Positions 1 to 7,997 of a DNA stretch of 64,000 bases are shown here, in pieces. Under the pieces are notes generated by a model, which was not told the origin of the DNA, ran no database searches, and was given only the letters and a program-made list of their open reading frames with translations. Source of the DNA: G963662265 sp963668545 (GTDB lineage Bacteria; Spirochaetota; Spirochaetia; CADAEX01); the NCBI GenBank assembly GCA_963668545.1, contig OY764868.1, positions 1,674,001-1,738,000 on the forward strand, written 5' to 3'. Both the position numbers and the translations under genes were made by a program. How positions within the stretch are numbered: the stretch's first letter is position 1; every line of letters starts with the position of its first letter.

Positions 1-71
1 TTTCCCCCTGCGAAAACTGCAGTAGACATAACAAGCATTATTACCAGAACTATAAGAACTACTTTTCTCAT
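1..71 (-). CDS. Sugar ABC transporter substrate-binding protein, N-terminus only
   Basis: Only the first 23 codons lie in the window. They encode a typical signal peptide: MRK, then a hydrophobic stretch rich in V, L, I and M, ending in a cleavage-site-like TAVFAGG. A good AGGAGG ribosome binding site sits at 81-86, 10-15 bases upstream of the ATG at 69-71. It is the last gene visible in a minus-strand operon after an ATPase and a permease of the ribose/galactose type, so it is most likely the periplasmic binding protein of that transporter. The mature protein is outside the window, so the substrate cannot be judged. Confidence 0.7.
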   Translation of the reverse strand, partial: MRKVVLIVLVIMLVMSTAVFAGG

Positions 72-132
72 AAAACTTAACCTCCTGAGTTATGAGTAAT
101 ATTATAAAAAACAGCCATGCTGCTTTTTAAGC

Positions 133-1095
133 CTATGTTGTTTTTTCCTTGCCCTTTACATCAAGAAGAACAGCCACAATAATTATTGCCCCTTTGATAA
201 CCAGCTGATAATGGGAAGATACATTAAGGATATCAAGACCGTTTCCGATAACTGCAATCAGAAGTGCTCCGATTACAGTTCCGTACCACTTGCCTGAACC
301 GCCTGACATACTCACCCCCCCGATAATTACAGCAGCAATTGCATCCAGTTCATATGACTGGCCTGCTGTAGGAATACCTGATACTGTCCGGGAGGCAAGA
401 AGAAGGCCTGCAAAACCTGCAAGCATACCTGAAATCATGTAAACCATTATTCTGACCTTTTCCACTTTGATTCCTGAAAAAGCTGCAGAGATTTCATTAC
501 CGCCTATTGCATAAACCCTTCTTCCGAATACTGTTTTAGTCAGTATATAAGCGCTTAAAATTGTTATAGTGATAAAGTAGACGACAAGGAGCGGAATTTT
601 ATCAAAAAGGAAAGCACCTGCAATTGCTTCAAACTCATCTGTAACTCCGAATACAGGAGCACCGCCGCTGACAATAAGGGCAGCACCGCGAATTATTGTC
701 ATCATTCCCAGAGTTACAATAAACGGAGGGATCTTTCCGTATGCAATACCTAAACCGTTAAACCAGCCGATTAAAAGACCGATCGATACTGCAAGAATAA
801 CAGGTACTATCAGCGGATATTCTCCCGGATGTGCAAAGCTTGCTGCAACAACGCCGGTTAACGCGACTATTGATCCTACAGAAAGGTCTATACCGCCTGA
901 GATAATAACAAACATCATTCCCATTGCAAGAATTCCGTTTATAGATGCCTGTTTGAATATATTCATCAGGTTTGCAGGTCTTGCAAAAGCATTCGGCGAC
1001 AATATCATGAGTATTGCCAGAATTACTGCAAATACAATAACTATACCCAGCTCCCGCATAAGCTGCCCATTCATAACATTATTCAGTTTCTTCAT
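133..1095 (-). CDS. Sugar ABC transporter permease, RbsC family
   Basis: Inner-membrane permease of the RbsC/XylH/MglC family (BPD_transp_2), which forms the channel for a pentose or hexose importer. The protein has the usual hydrophobic segments and the family stretches MFVIISGGIDLSVGSIVAL (about residues 60-80) and AAVIIGGVSMSGGSGKWYG near the end. The frame stays open further upstream to 1125, but the ATG at 1093-1095 (MKKLNN...) is preferred because an AGAGGA ribosome binding site lies seven bases before it. This gives about 320 residues and a 17-base overlap with the ATPase gene upstream, which suggests translational coupling. Sugar specificity cannot be read from the sequence. Confidence 0.9.
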   Translation of the reverse strand: MKKLNNVMNGQLMRELGIVIVFAVILAILMILSPNAFARPANLMNIFKQASINGILAMGMMFVIISGGIDLSVGSIVALTGVVAASFAHPGEYPLIVPVILAVSIGLLIGWFNGLGIAYGKIPPFIVTLGMMTIIRGAALIVSGGAPVFGVTDEFEAIAGAFLFDKIPLLVVYFITITILSAYILTKTVFGRRVYAIGGNEISAAFSGIKVEKVRIMVYMISGMLAGFAGLLLASRTVSGIPTAGQSYELDAIAAVIIGGVSMSGGSGKWYGTVIGALLIAVIGNGLDILNVSSHYQLVIKGAIIIVAVLLDVKGKEKTT

Positions 1096-2608
1096 TTTCA
1101 TTTCCTCTATTGAATTGAGACGCATAGTACATTATTTTTTCCTGGGAAAAATCCTTACGTTCAAGCGATCCGGTAATACGTCCTTCCGCCATAACCAGTA
1201 TCCGGTCGGCAACGCCCATGATTTCCTGGATTTCCGATGATATCATCAGAACTGATTTTCCCGATTTAACAAGATCCCCGATAAGAAGATAGATGTCCCT
1301 TTTTGCACCTACATCTATACCACGGGTAGGTTCATCCATAATGATTATTTCAGGTTCAGTAAGGAGCCATTTTGCAATGACAACTTTCTGCTGATTTCCG
1401 CCGCTCAGGGAATTCACCCTGTTTTTCTTTGATGCAGCTTTAACACCGAACTTGATTATGCTCTCGTCAACAACTGCAGATTCTTTCTGATTGTTGATTA
1501 TTCCGTGCGGAAAAAGCTGATCAAGTGAAACAATTGTTATGTTGTCTTCTATCGATGCATTAAGATTAAGACCAGTCTGCTTCCTGTCTTCGGTAATTAG
1601 TGCTATTTTGTTTGAAATTGCATCTCCGGTATGGTTTATCTGGACCTCTTTGCCGTTTATAGACAAGCTTCCTTTGGCGCTTTTGTGAACACCGAAGAGC
1701 GCTTCTACAAGTTCGCTTCTTCCAGCCCCGACAAGCCCCGCTATACCGAGAATTTCGCCTTTTCTGAGTTCGAAGCTTACATTCTTCACCTTTGGTTCAT
1801 AGCTGTATTTTTCAACTCTCATTACAACATCTCCGATTGCAGCCTCACTTTTAGGAAAGATCTCAGTTAATTCCCGTCCTACCATGAGTTTGATGAGTTT
1901 ATCCCTGTCAAGACTGGATGCTTTGTCAGTTGCAATATACTGACCGTCACGGAGGACTGTTATTGAATCTGCAATGCTGAATATTTCTTCCATTTTGTGG
2001 GAAATATAAATTACTGCTACACCTTTTTCTTTCAGCCTTCTGATCTGCTCGAAAAGAATTTCAACCTCTTTGTCGGTAATTGCAGATGTCGGTTCATCCA
2101 TTATTACAATTCTGGCTGATATGGATATTGCCTTGATTATTTCGACAAGCTGTGACTGTGCTACACTTAAATTCCGCATTAAGGAAGAAGGGCTGATATC
2201 GATTCCGATTGAATCAAACAGCTCCTGTGTTTCCTTTCGCATCTGTTTTCTGTTTACATGGCTGAAAATTCCGCTTGTACCCTTTTTGATTTCCCGTCCG
2301 AGAAATATGTTTTCCGAAACATCCATATCAAGAACAGGGTTGAGTTCCTGATGTATCATGGAAATGCTGTTTTCCATTGCTTCTTTCGGACTACTGTTGA
2401 CTATTTTTGTACCGTTGAGCAGGATTTCTCCCTTGTCGGCAGAGTGAACTCCCATAAGAATATTCATTAAAGTTGATTTACCTGCTCCGTTTTCTCCCAT
2501 CAGGGCATGTACTTCGCCTGGATAAACAGTAAGCTGTACATCATTCAGGACTTTAACGCCTGAAAAACTTTTATCAATATTCTTCATTTCAAGTATCGGA
2601 ACTGACAC
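1079..2608 (-). CDS. Sugar ABC transporter ATP-binding protein, RbsA/MglA family
   Basis: Energises the sugar importer; two ABC domains in tandem, 509 residues, the normal length. Domain 1 has Walker A GENGAGKST, signature LSVAQSQ and Walker B IVIMDEPT. Domain 2 has the family-typical altered Walker A GLVGAGRSE, signature LSGGNQQ and Walker B IIIMDEPTRGID. Start is GTG at 2606-2608, preceded by an AGGGG ribosome binding site. It is intact, in clear contrast with the degenerate paralogue at 3747-5171. It is co-transcribed with the permease and binding protein downstream. Confidence 0.92.
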   Translation of the reverse strand: MSVPILEMKNIDKSFSGVKVLNDVQLTVYPGEVHALMGENGAGKSTLMNILMGVHSADKGEILLNGTKIVNSSPKEAMENSISMIHQELNPVLDMDVSENIFLGREIKKGTSGIFSHVNRKQMRKETQELFDSIGIDISPSSLMRNLSVAQSQLVEIIKAISISARIVIMDEPTSAITDKEVEILFEQIRRLKEKGVAVIYISHKMEEIFSIADSITVLRDGQYIATDKASSLDRDKLIKLMVGRELTEIFPKSEAAIGDVVMRVEKYSYEPKVKNVSFELRKGEILGIAGLVGAGRSELVEALFGVHKSAKGSLSINGKEVQINHTGDAISNKIALITEDRKQTGLNLNASIEDNITIVSLDQLFPHGIINNQKESAVVDESIIKFGVKAASKKNRVNSLSGGNQQKVVIAKWLLTEPEIIIMDEPTRGIDVGAKRDIYLLIGDLVKSGKSVLMISSEIQEIMGVADRILVMAEGRITGSLERKDFSQEKIMYYASQFNRGNENEETE

Positions 2609-2677
2609 TGTGAAACCCCTTTTAGAATAAGTATGTAAATATTTTATCAGCTGTATTTTCAGGGCGCAATGAGGCAG

Positions 2678-2683
2678 ATTATA
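2678..2683 (-). promoter_or_regulatory. Candidate -10 element of the sugar importer operon
   Basis: The 165-base gap between the second permease and the importer ATPase contains a perfect TATAAT on the minus strand, about 70 bases before the GTG start. No -35 match lies at the usual 16-18 base distance. A good -10 without a -35 is typical of activator-dependent promoters, and an AraC-type response regulator is encoded in the operon just upstream, so it may act here. This is inference; no operator repeat was recognised. Confidence 0.4.
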
Positions 2684-2773
2684 GAATTATGAGGGTAGTT
2701 TTTGGATTTGTTATGCACAGTTTATCATCTGAGGATTGGAATGATAATTATAACAGCTTGTGTGCTGATTATT

Positions 2774-3727
2774 TCAGGAGTCTTTGCTGCGCTTCTTTCT
2801 TACAGCTGCATCCATATAAAGTGCTGCAAGCAGTACCAGCCCTTTGAAGATACTTCTGTAATATTCGCCTACATTGAATACAATCAATATATCTCCGAGG
2901 ATTTCAATAACCACTACTCCGATTACAATATTAAGTATATGCCCTCTACCGCCGCGAAAACCTATACCTCCAATAGCTGCGGCAGCAAGCAGGTCAAGCT
3001 CTATTGCCTTGGCTGCAGTCGGCTGGGCTGAACCAACCCTTGACAGCAGAAGAATTGCTGCTATGCCGTAAAACATACCGGAAAGGCTGTAGACAAGCAT
3101 TTTCATCCGTCCCGGGTTAATACCGCTGTACCCGGCAGTTTTCTCATCAAGACCGATGGCATATATGTATTTTCCAAGGTAGGTCTTTCTTAGAATATAA
3201 GTTCCTGCAAGTATACAGCCAAAGAGCACCAGTAAGGGCATGGGGATTCCGATAAATGTCTTTTTATCAAACGAAAGAAGGCTGTCAGAAATCCCGTAAA
3301 CCGGCATTCCGCTGTTTAGAATATTGGCAGCGCCCCTGTAAATAACAGAAAGTGCAGTAGTAATTATAAAGGGATGGATTTTTATTTTAGAACAGATTGT
3401 TCCGTTAACAAGTCCTGTGAGAATGCCGCCTGAAATAATAATCAGCGTCATTACTGCAACCGGTAAATGAAAATCTGTAATAAGTATGGCTGCAGCCATA
3501 CCCAGCAATGCAACTATTGCTCCTACAGAAAGGTCAATGCCCCCGCTTATCAGAACAAGCCCCATTCCTATTGCCAGTATTGCTGTTATTGTTGACTGCC
3601 GGCAGAGACTGATTATGTTATGAAACGAAACAAAATTCGGTATTACTATTCTTAAAAAAAGGAGTTCCAGGAGCAGAATTACTAAAAGCAGAGTGAGGTT
3701 TTTATTTGAAAACTGTTTGATCTTCAT
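2774..3727 (-). CDS. Second sugar ABC permease, RbsC family, linked to a two-component system
   Basis: A 317-residue RbsC-type membrane protein, homologous to the permease at 133-1095 but clearly diverged. Family landmarks are GMGLVLISGGIDLSVGAIVAL in the first third and LLAAAAIGGIGFRGGRGH near the end. It lies 19 bases downstream of a degenerate ABC ATPase and in the same operon as a YesM-like kinase and YesN-like regulator. Because its ATPase partner lacks catalytic residues, the protein may take part in sensing the loaded binding protein rather than in transport, or it may borrow the intact ATPase at 1079-2608. The fold assignment is firm and the role is inferred. Confidence 0.8.
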   Translation of the reverse strand: MKIKQFSNKNLTLLLVILLLELLFLRIVIPNFVSFHNIISLCRQSTITAILAIGMGLVLISGGIDLSVGAIVALLGMAAAILITDFHLPVAVMTLIIISGGILTGLVNGTICSKIKIHPFIITTALSVIYRGAANILNSGMPVYGISDSLLSFDKKTFIGIPMPLLVLFGCILAGTYILRKTYLGKYIYAIGLDEKTAGYSGINPGRMKMLVYSLSGMFYGIAAILLLSRVGSAQPTAAKAIELDLLAAAAIGGIGFRGGRGHILNIVIGVVVIEILGDILIVFNVGEYYRSIFKGLVLLAALYMDAAVRKKRSKDS

Positions 3728-3746
3728 CTTGAAATATTCTCCTGAC

Positions 3747-5171
3747 CTATATGCTGCCGATTCTGTCGTACTGTAATATCCTGTCGCAAAAGCCGATCAG
3801 TTCAGAGATATCGGTTGAAATAAAAATTATACCTGCTCCTTTTTTTCTGACTGATTCAATACTGAGATAGATCAGTTCTCTTGACAGCAGGTCGGCCATT
3901 CTTACAGGATTTTCAAGAATAATAATTTTTGCTCCGCTTAAGATTCGCATATGAAGGGCAAGAATAAACTGATAATCCTTATCCAGGAGTCTTGCCGGAA
4001 GCCTCAGAAATTCATCAGGAATGCCGATTTCAACAGGATATTTTTCTTCAAGATAGTGTTCTGCAGAGGTGGGAATATACCCGTTTTTGTATGCTGTGCG
4101 TTTTGCTGCAGAAATAGAGAGGTTTTGACCGGCTGTCAGATCCTTAAAAAAAAGCTTATCAAAGATTTTCTCAGAGACTATTCCGATGCCTGATTGAATT
4201 ACATTGTAGTCTTCGGATAATTCAACAGCTAATCCGTTTACCACCACCTGAGTGCCCTTATCCGGGCTGTCACCGCTTAAAAGATCAATCAGTTCAGAAG
4301 ATCTTTCCTGAAAAGGATCATATAATCCCAGAATTTCTGCACTCTGAAGCTTTAAATCCAAAATACCTGAAACTTGAAGCAGACTGCTGCCGGAGCCTGC
4401 CTCTCCTTCCTTTTTAAAACTGAACTTGTCTGCAAACTTCTTTCCGACAACAAGGGCAGCCAGCCGTACAGGATCATAATCAGATTTATGGACAATCCCT
4501 GCAAGTTCTCCGTTCCGTACAACTCCCAACCTGTCAAAAAAAGATAAAAACGGGGCAATTTTATTATATGTTATAACAAAACTGCATCCTTTTTCCCGGA
4601 GAATCCTGATAAAACTTAATATTTCATTGCGTTCTTTTTCACTGCATTGCTCAAGAATCCTGTCAAGAAAAACCAGCCTTGCTCCTTCGATGTAGGCTTT
4701 TAAAATACCTATCATCCAGTGTACTGAAACAGGGAGGCTGGAAGCCATTGTATCGGGATTTAAACCGGGAAAAAACTCTTTTAAAGTTAATTCAACAAGT
4801 TTCTCCCTGTGCCCGGGATTCCTGAATAAATCAAGTATTCTGCGCTTAAGTGAAATTGACATGTTCTCTGAAATATTAAGGTTTCTGATAAGCCTGTTCC
4901 CGGGACGTATAAGAAAAATTCCCTGCTTTTCCAGCTTAAGCCTTGATAATCTCCGGCCTTCTGTTTCTATAATTCTGCCATTATAAAATATCTGTCCGCT
5001 TTCTATAAGTTCTTCTCCTGAGAGAACAGGTGCAAGTGTATTTTTACCGGATCCGTTAAGCCCGATTATACCAACAATTTCACTGCTGAATACCTGCAGC
5101 CTGAACCGGTTTAATGGAGCCATATTTTTTCTGTCAGTGGAAAGGTCCCGGATTCTAAGCAGTTCCTTCAT
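3747..5171 (-). CDS. Degenerate RbsA-like ABC ATPase (probable pseudo-ATPase)
   Basis: 474 residues with the two-domain plan of RbsA/MglA, but the ATP-hydrolysis motifs are lost. Walker A of domain 1 is GLNGSGKNT (Ser/Thr after Lys replaced by Asn). Its Walker B is RLVFLDRILE, with Arg in place of the catalytic Glu, and its signature is unrecognisable (SSLPVSVHW). In domain 2 the Walker A region reads GLYDPFQERSSEL, the signature position reads LPARLLDKDYQ, and Walker B reads IIILENPVRM. The frame is intact from start to stop and overlaps the kinase gene by 4 bases, so it is probably expressed rather than a pseudogene. It is likely a structural or signalling partner of the permease at 2774-3727. 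Confidence 0.8.
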   Translation of the reverse strand: MKELLRIRDLSTDRKNMAPLNRFRLQVFSSEIVGIIGLNGSGKNTLAPVLSGEELIESGQIFYNGRIIETEGRRLSRLKLEKQGIFLIRPGNRLIRNLNISENMSISLKRRILDLFRNPGHREKLVELTLKEFFPGLNPDTMASSLPVSVHWMIGILKAYIEGARLVFLDRILEQCSEKERNEILSFIRILREKGCSFVITYNKIAPFLSFFDRLGVVRNGELAGIVHKSDYDPVRLAALVVGKKFADKFSFKKEGEAGSGSSLLQVSGILDLKLQSAEILGLYDPFQERSSELIDLLSGDSPDKGTQVVVNGLAVELSEDYNVIQSGIGIVSEKIFDKLFFKDLTAGQNLSISAAKRTAYKNGYIPTSAEHYLEEKYPVEIGIPDEFLRLPARLLDKDYQFILALHMRILSGAKIIILENPVRMADLLSRELIYLSIESVRKKGAGIIFISTDISELIGFCDRILQYDRIGSI

Positions 5172-6175
5172 TGGGATTTACCCTGCCGGGGCAGCAGTAT
5201 TTCAATCATTGAACCGATACCCTCGGTGCTGTACATATGCAGCCCGTAGTCTTCACCGTACATCATTTTTATCCGGCTGTTTACATTTGTCAGTGCTATT
5301 CCTATTCCTGCAGATTTGTTTTTTTCTGCTTTTATAGTTTTCCAGTCCCTGAATGAGCTGTTTATCTTTTCAATAACATCCGGACCTGCCCCTGCCCCGT
5401 CATCACGGATTTCAATCAGCAGCATTTTTTCTGTCAGCTGTGTTTTTATGCTTACAAGCCCGCTGTCGAGCTTTGTTTCAAGACCATGATAGATAGCATT
5501 TTCAACAATCGGCTGCAGTGTCAGCCTGGGAAGCCTGACTGCAAGTGCATTCTCTTCATCGTCTAACTCAATTTGAAGTTTAAACCTGTTGTTAAACCTG
5601 TACTGCTGAATTTTAAAATAACTTTTCACATTTATAATTTCACTTTCAAGACTTACTTCATTTTCCCAGTGACTGATACTGTACCTGAATATCTGCGACA
5701 ATGCCTCTGCCATTTCTGCAAGTTCCTCAACCCCTTCTGCAAGAGCATGCCCCCTTATACCGTCCAGAACATTATACAGAAAGTGAGGATTTATCTGGCT
5801 CTGAAGTGCTTTCAGCTCTGCCTCATTTTTCAACATATCAGCTGTATATTCCCTGTCAACAGATTCTTTCAGAAGCTCAACCAGCTGTTGGAAATTCATG
5901 GCGCCGCTATCCTGAAGATTGTCATCACCCTTTATAAAAATATCAGCTGCAGTTTCAACAGATTTAAGAGGCTTATAGATATTAAAAAATATCGAGATCA
6001 GGCATATAATAAAAGCTGTGAAAAAAAAGACAAGCAGAATAAAAAACCAAAGCTGATTCTTCCAGCTGTAATAAGAAACAAAAAGAAGAGAAATTAAAGC
6101 TGATAAAAGTATAACTGCTGCAAGGTGATTTTTTAACTGATTTGAAAGAGATTTCTTTCTGCTTTTATCATCCAT
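5168..6175 (-). CDS. Sensor histidine kinase, YesM/LytS type, without periplasmic sensor domain
   Basis: 335-residue membrane kinase. Two transmembrane helices (about residues 18-36 and 42-64) are joined by only about five residues, so there is no outer sensing domain. A short linker follows, then the His_kinase phosphoacceptor region with QSQINPHFLYNVLDG (about residues 130-145), and a HATPase domain with PIVENAIYHG and a DDGAG nucleotide box. Most YesM proteins carry a large extracellular domain, so the signal must come from a partner. The ABC permease and pseudo-ATPase genes immediately downstream are the obvious candidates. It overlaps the regulator gene by 8 bases. Confidence 0.88.
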   Translation of the reverse strand: MDDKSRKKSLSNQLKNHLAAVILLSALISLLFVSYYSWKNQLWFFILLVFFFTAFIICLISIFFNIYKPLKSVETAADIFIKGDDNLQDSGAMNFQQLVELLKESVDREYTADMLKNEAELKALQSQINPHFLYNVLDGIRGHALAEGVEELAEMAEALSQIFRYSISHWENEVSLESEIINVKSYFKIQQYRFNNRFKLQIELDDEENALAVRLPRLTLQPIVENAIYHGLETKLDSGLVSIKTQLTEKMLLIEIRDDGAGAGPDVIEKINSSFRDWKTIKAEKNKSAGIGIALTNVNSRIKMMYGEDYGLHMYSTEGIGSMIEILLPRQGKSQ

Positions 6176-7796
6176 ATATTTTTCTATACATATTAGGTGT
6201 TATTCCGACTGCTTTAAAAAAGACTTTACTGAAATGACGGACATCTTTATACCCGACTTTATCACTTACTGCATGAATAGTGTCATTGCCTGAAACCAGC
6301 AGTTCTTTTGCTGTATCCACTCTTTTCTGAAGCAGGTACTCTTTAAAATTTATCCCGGTTTCTTTTTTGAACAGGGTGCTGAAGTATGCCGGGTTTAATC
6401 CTGCCTCTTTCGCCACAATATTAAGATCTATGTTTTCTGCATAATGAATATCTATATATTCCTTGGCAACTCTTATCGGTCTGTAATCTTTAATACGTTT
6501 TGATGAAAATACAGTATTAAGGGCTTTACTGTGAAGTACTGCAAGGCGGTTAATGAGCTGTTCTGTACTGCCTGCACTGTTCAGGATTATTCTGCTTTCC
6601 TCATTCAGCTGATTAATCACTTCTTCATCTGCTGATATTTGAAGAAGATGTCTGCATGAGATTTCAGCTGCTGTACTGAACAATTTAAGGATTGTGTCAG
6701 GATTTTTAATGCTTTTTTTAAGTTCTGCCGGAAAAACTGAAGTCAGAAACAATTCCTCCAGGCCGGAATAATCTCCTGCATCAACAGTGCTGCTGATCTT
6801 CACCTTAAGCTCATCAATATTAAAATGCTGCATTTCTTCATCAAGTTCCGGTACGGGATGCTTTTCAATAATCCTTCCGCAGCCCTGTATAATTCTGTCC
6901 CGCCTGGCAAATTCAGCATCTTCATAGCTGATATAAAGTTTTTCCATATCTGAAACCACAGTTCCGGGACAGACTGTAATTCTCCAATTCCCGTATTCGG
7001 ATGCTTTCTGTGATGAAAATTCATACAGATGCTCCAGCTCCTGGAATGAAAGACCTGCAGAATTATTCATATTCAGAATATAAATCAGTTTGAAATTACC
7101 GAGTGTGCATAAGAATTCGTGGCTGTGTTTACTTAAAAAAGGGGAAAGTGATGTTTCTGTCTTCTGAAGAATTGTATTTACAGCAGTTGTGTTTTCAATT
7201 ACCCAGTCAGTTTCGCTGTGGTCCAGCTGTAAAATAATAACCTGGTAATAGGATACGGAGAAATCAACAGAGTAGTTATCCTTGAAAAATGTAAGCTCAT
7301 TATTTTTTACCCGGCAGCCCCTGTCAACAATCTCCCTGGCAAGCCTTGATTTCAGGAGCTCCCTGTTTTGTGAAAGCTCTCTCTGAATATCATCATCTTT
7401 TCTGTTTTTCTGATTTATCTTTTTCTTTTTTTCTATTATTTTGACTATGATTTCTGTAAGTTCTTCTTTAGAAACAGGTTTAAGAAGATAATCTTCCGCA
7501 CCAAACTTAATAGCGCTTTGAGCATACTCGAAATCACGGTACCCGCTGATAATTATGAAACTTGTATCAGGATAATTTTCTTTGGATTTTTCAATAAGAG
7601 TAATGCCGTTATAACCGGGCATACGGATATCTGTAATTACAATATCAGGCTGTTCATTCTGAATAAGCTGAAATGCATCAATTCCATTGTAGGCCTTACC
7701 AGTTATTTCTATGCCGTATTCTTCCCACGGGAGGATGTTTTCTATCAACTGGCAAACCCTGTGTTCATCATCTGCAATTATCAGTTTTAGCTTCAT
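6168..7796 (-). CDS. Response regulator, YesN type (receiver plus AraC DNA-binding domain)
   Basis: 542 residues. The N-terminal receiver domain has acidic residues in IIADDE, the phospho-acceptor Asp in DIVITDIRMPG, and the Lys in EDYLLKPVS. A long middle segment of unknown structure follows, and the C-terminal 100 residues form an AraC/XylS double helix-turn-helix (AKEYIDIHYAENIDLNIVA, LVSGNDTIHAVSDKVGYKD, FFKAVGITPNMYRK). It is the first gene of the operon regulator-kinase-pseudoATPase-permease, and the sugar importer follows on the same strand, so that transporter is the likely target. Family knowledge: such regulators activate neighbouring carbohydrate-uptake genes. Confidence 0.92.
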   Translation of the reverse strand: MKLKLIIADDEHRVCQLIENILPWEEYGIEITGKAYNGIDAFQLIQNEQPDIVITDIRMPGYNGITLIEKSKENYPDTSFIIISGYRDFEYAQSAIKFGAEDYLLKPVSKEELTEIIVKIIEKKKKINQKNRKDDDIQRELSQNRELLKSRLAREIVDRGCRVKNNELTFFKDNYSVDFSVSYYQVIILQLDHSETDWVIENTTAVNTILQKTETSLSPFLSKHSHEFLCTLGNFKLIYILNMNNSAGLSFQELEHLYEFSSQKASEYGNWRITVCPGTVVSDMEKLYISYEDAEFARRDRIIQGCGRIIEKHPVPELDEEMQHFNIDELKVKISSTVDAGDYSGLEELFLTSVFPAELKKSIKNPDTILKLFSTAAEISCRHLLQISADEEVINQLNEESRIILNSAGSTEQLINRLAVLHSKALNTVFSSKRIKDYRPIRVAKEYIDIHYAENIDLNIVAKEAGLNPAYFSTLFKKETGINFKEYLLQKRVDTAKELLVSGNDTIHAVSDKVGYKDVRHFSKVFFKAVGITPNMYRKIYG

Positions 7797-7997
7797 ATAT
7801 GTAGATAATTATACACAAAAATTATTTTTTAGAAAGAAATTTTATCAAGATTTAAAATGAAGCAGGAGCAAAGGTTCTTGATACCTTGTGAAAGTAGGGA
7901 ATCAGTGATGCAACTTATGAAATGGTAACATGAAATCCCCATAGGGTTGCTGGAAAATAACTTGCTATTTCCATGAAGCATTTTTTTAGGCATTTTC

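Noticed and set aside
7948..7989. Hairpin with downstream T-run between the response regulator and helicase genes, considered as terminator or attC
   Set aside because: The T-run lies on the plus strand, where no gene ends; no TAAC/GTTA boxes frame the stem.
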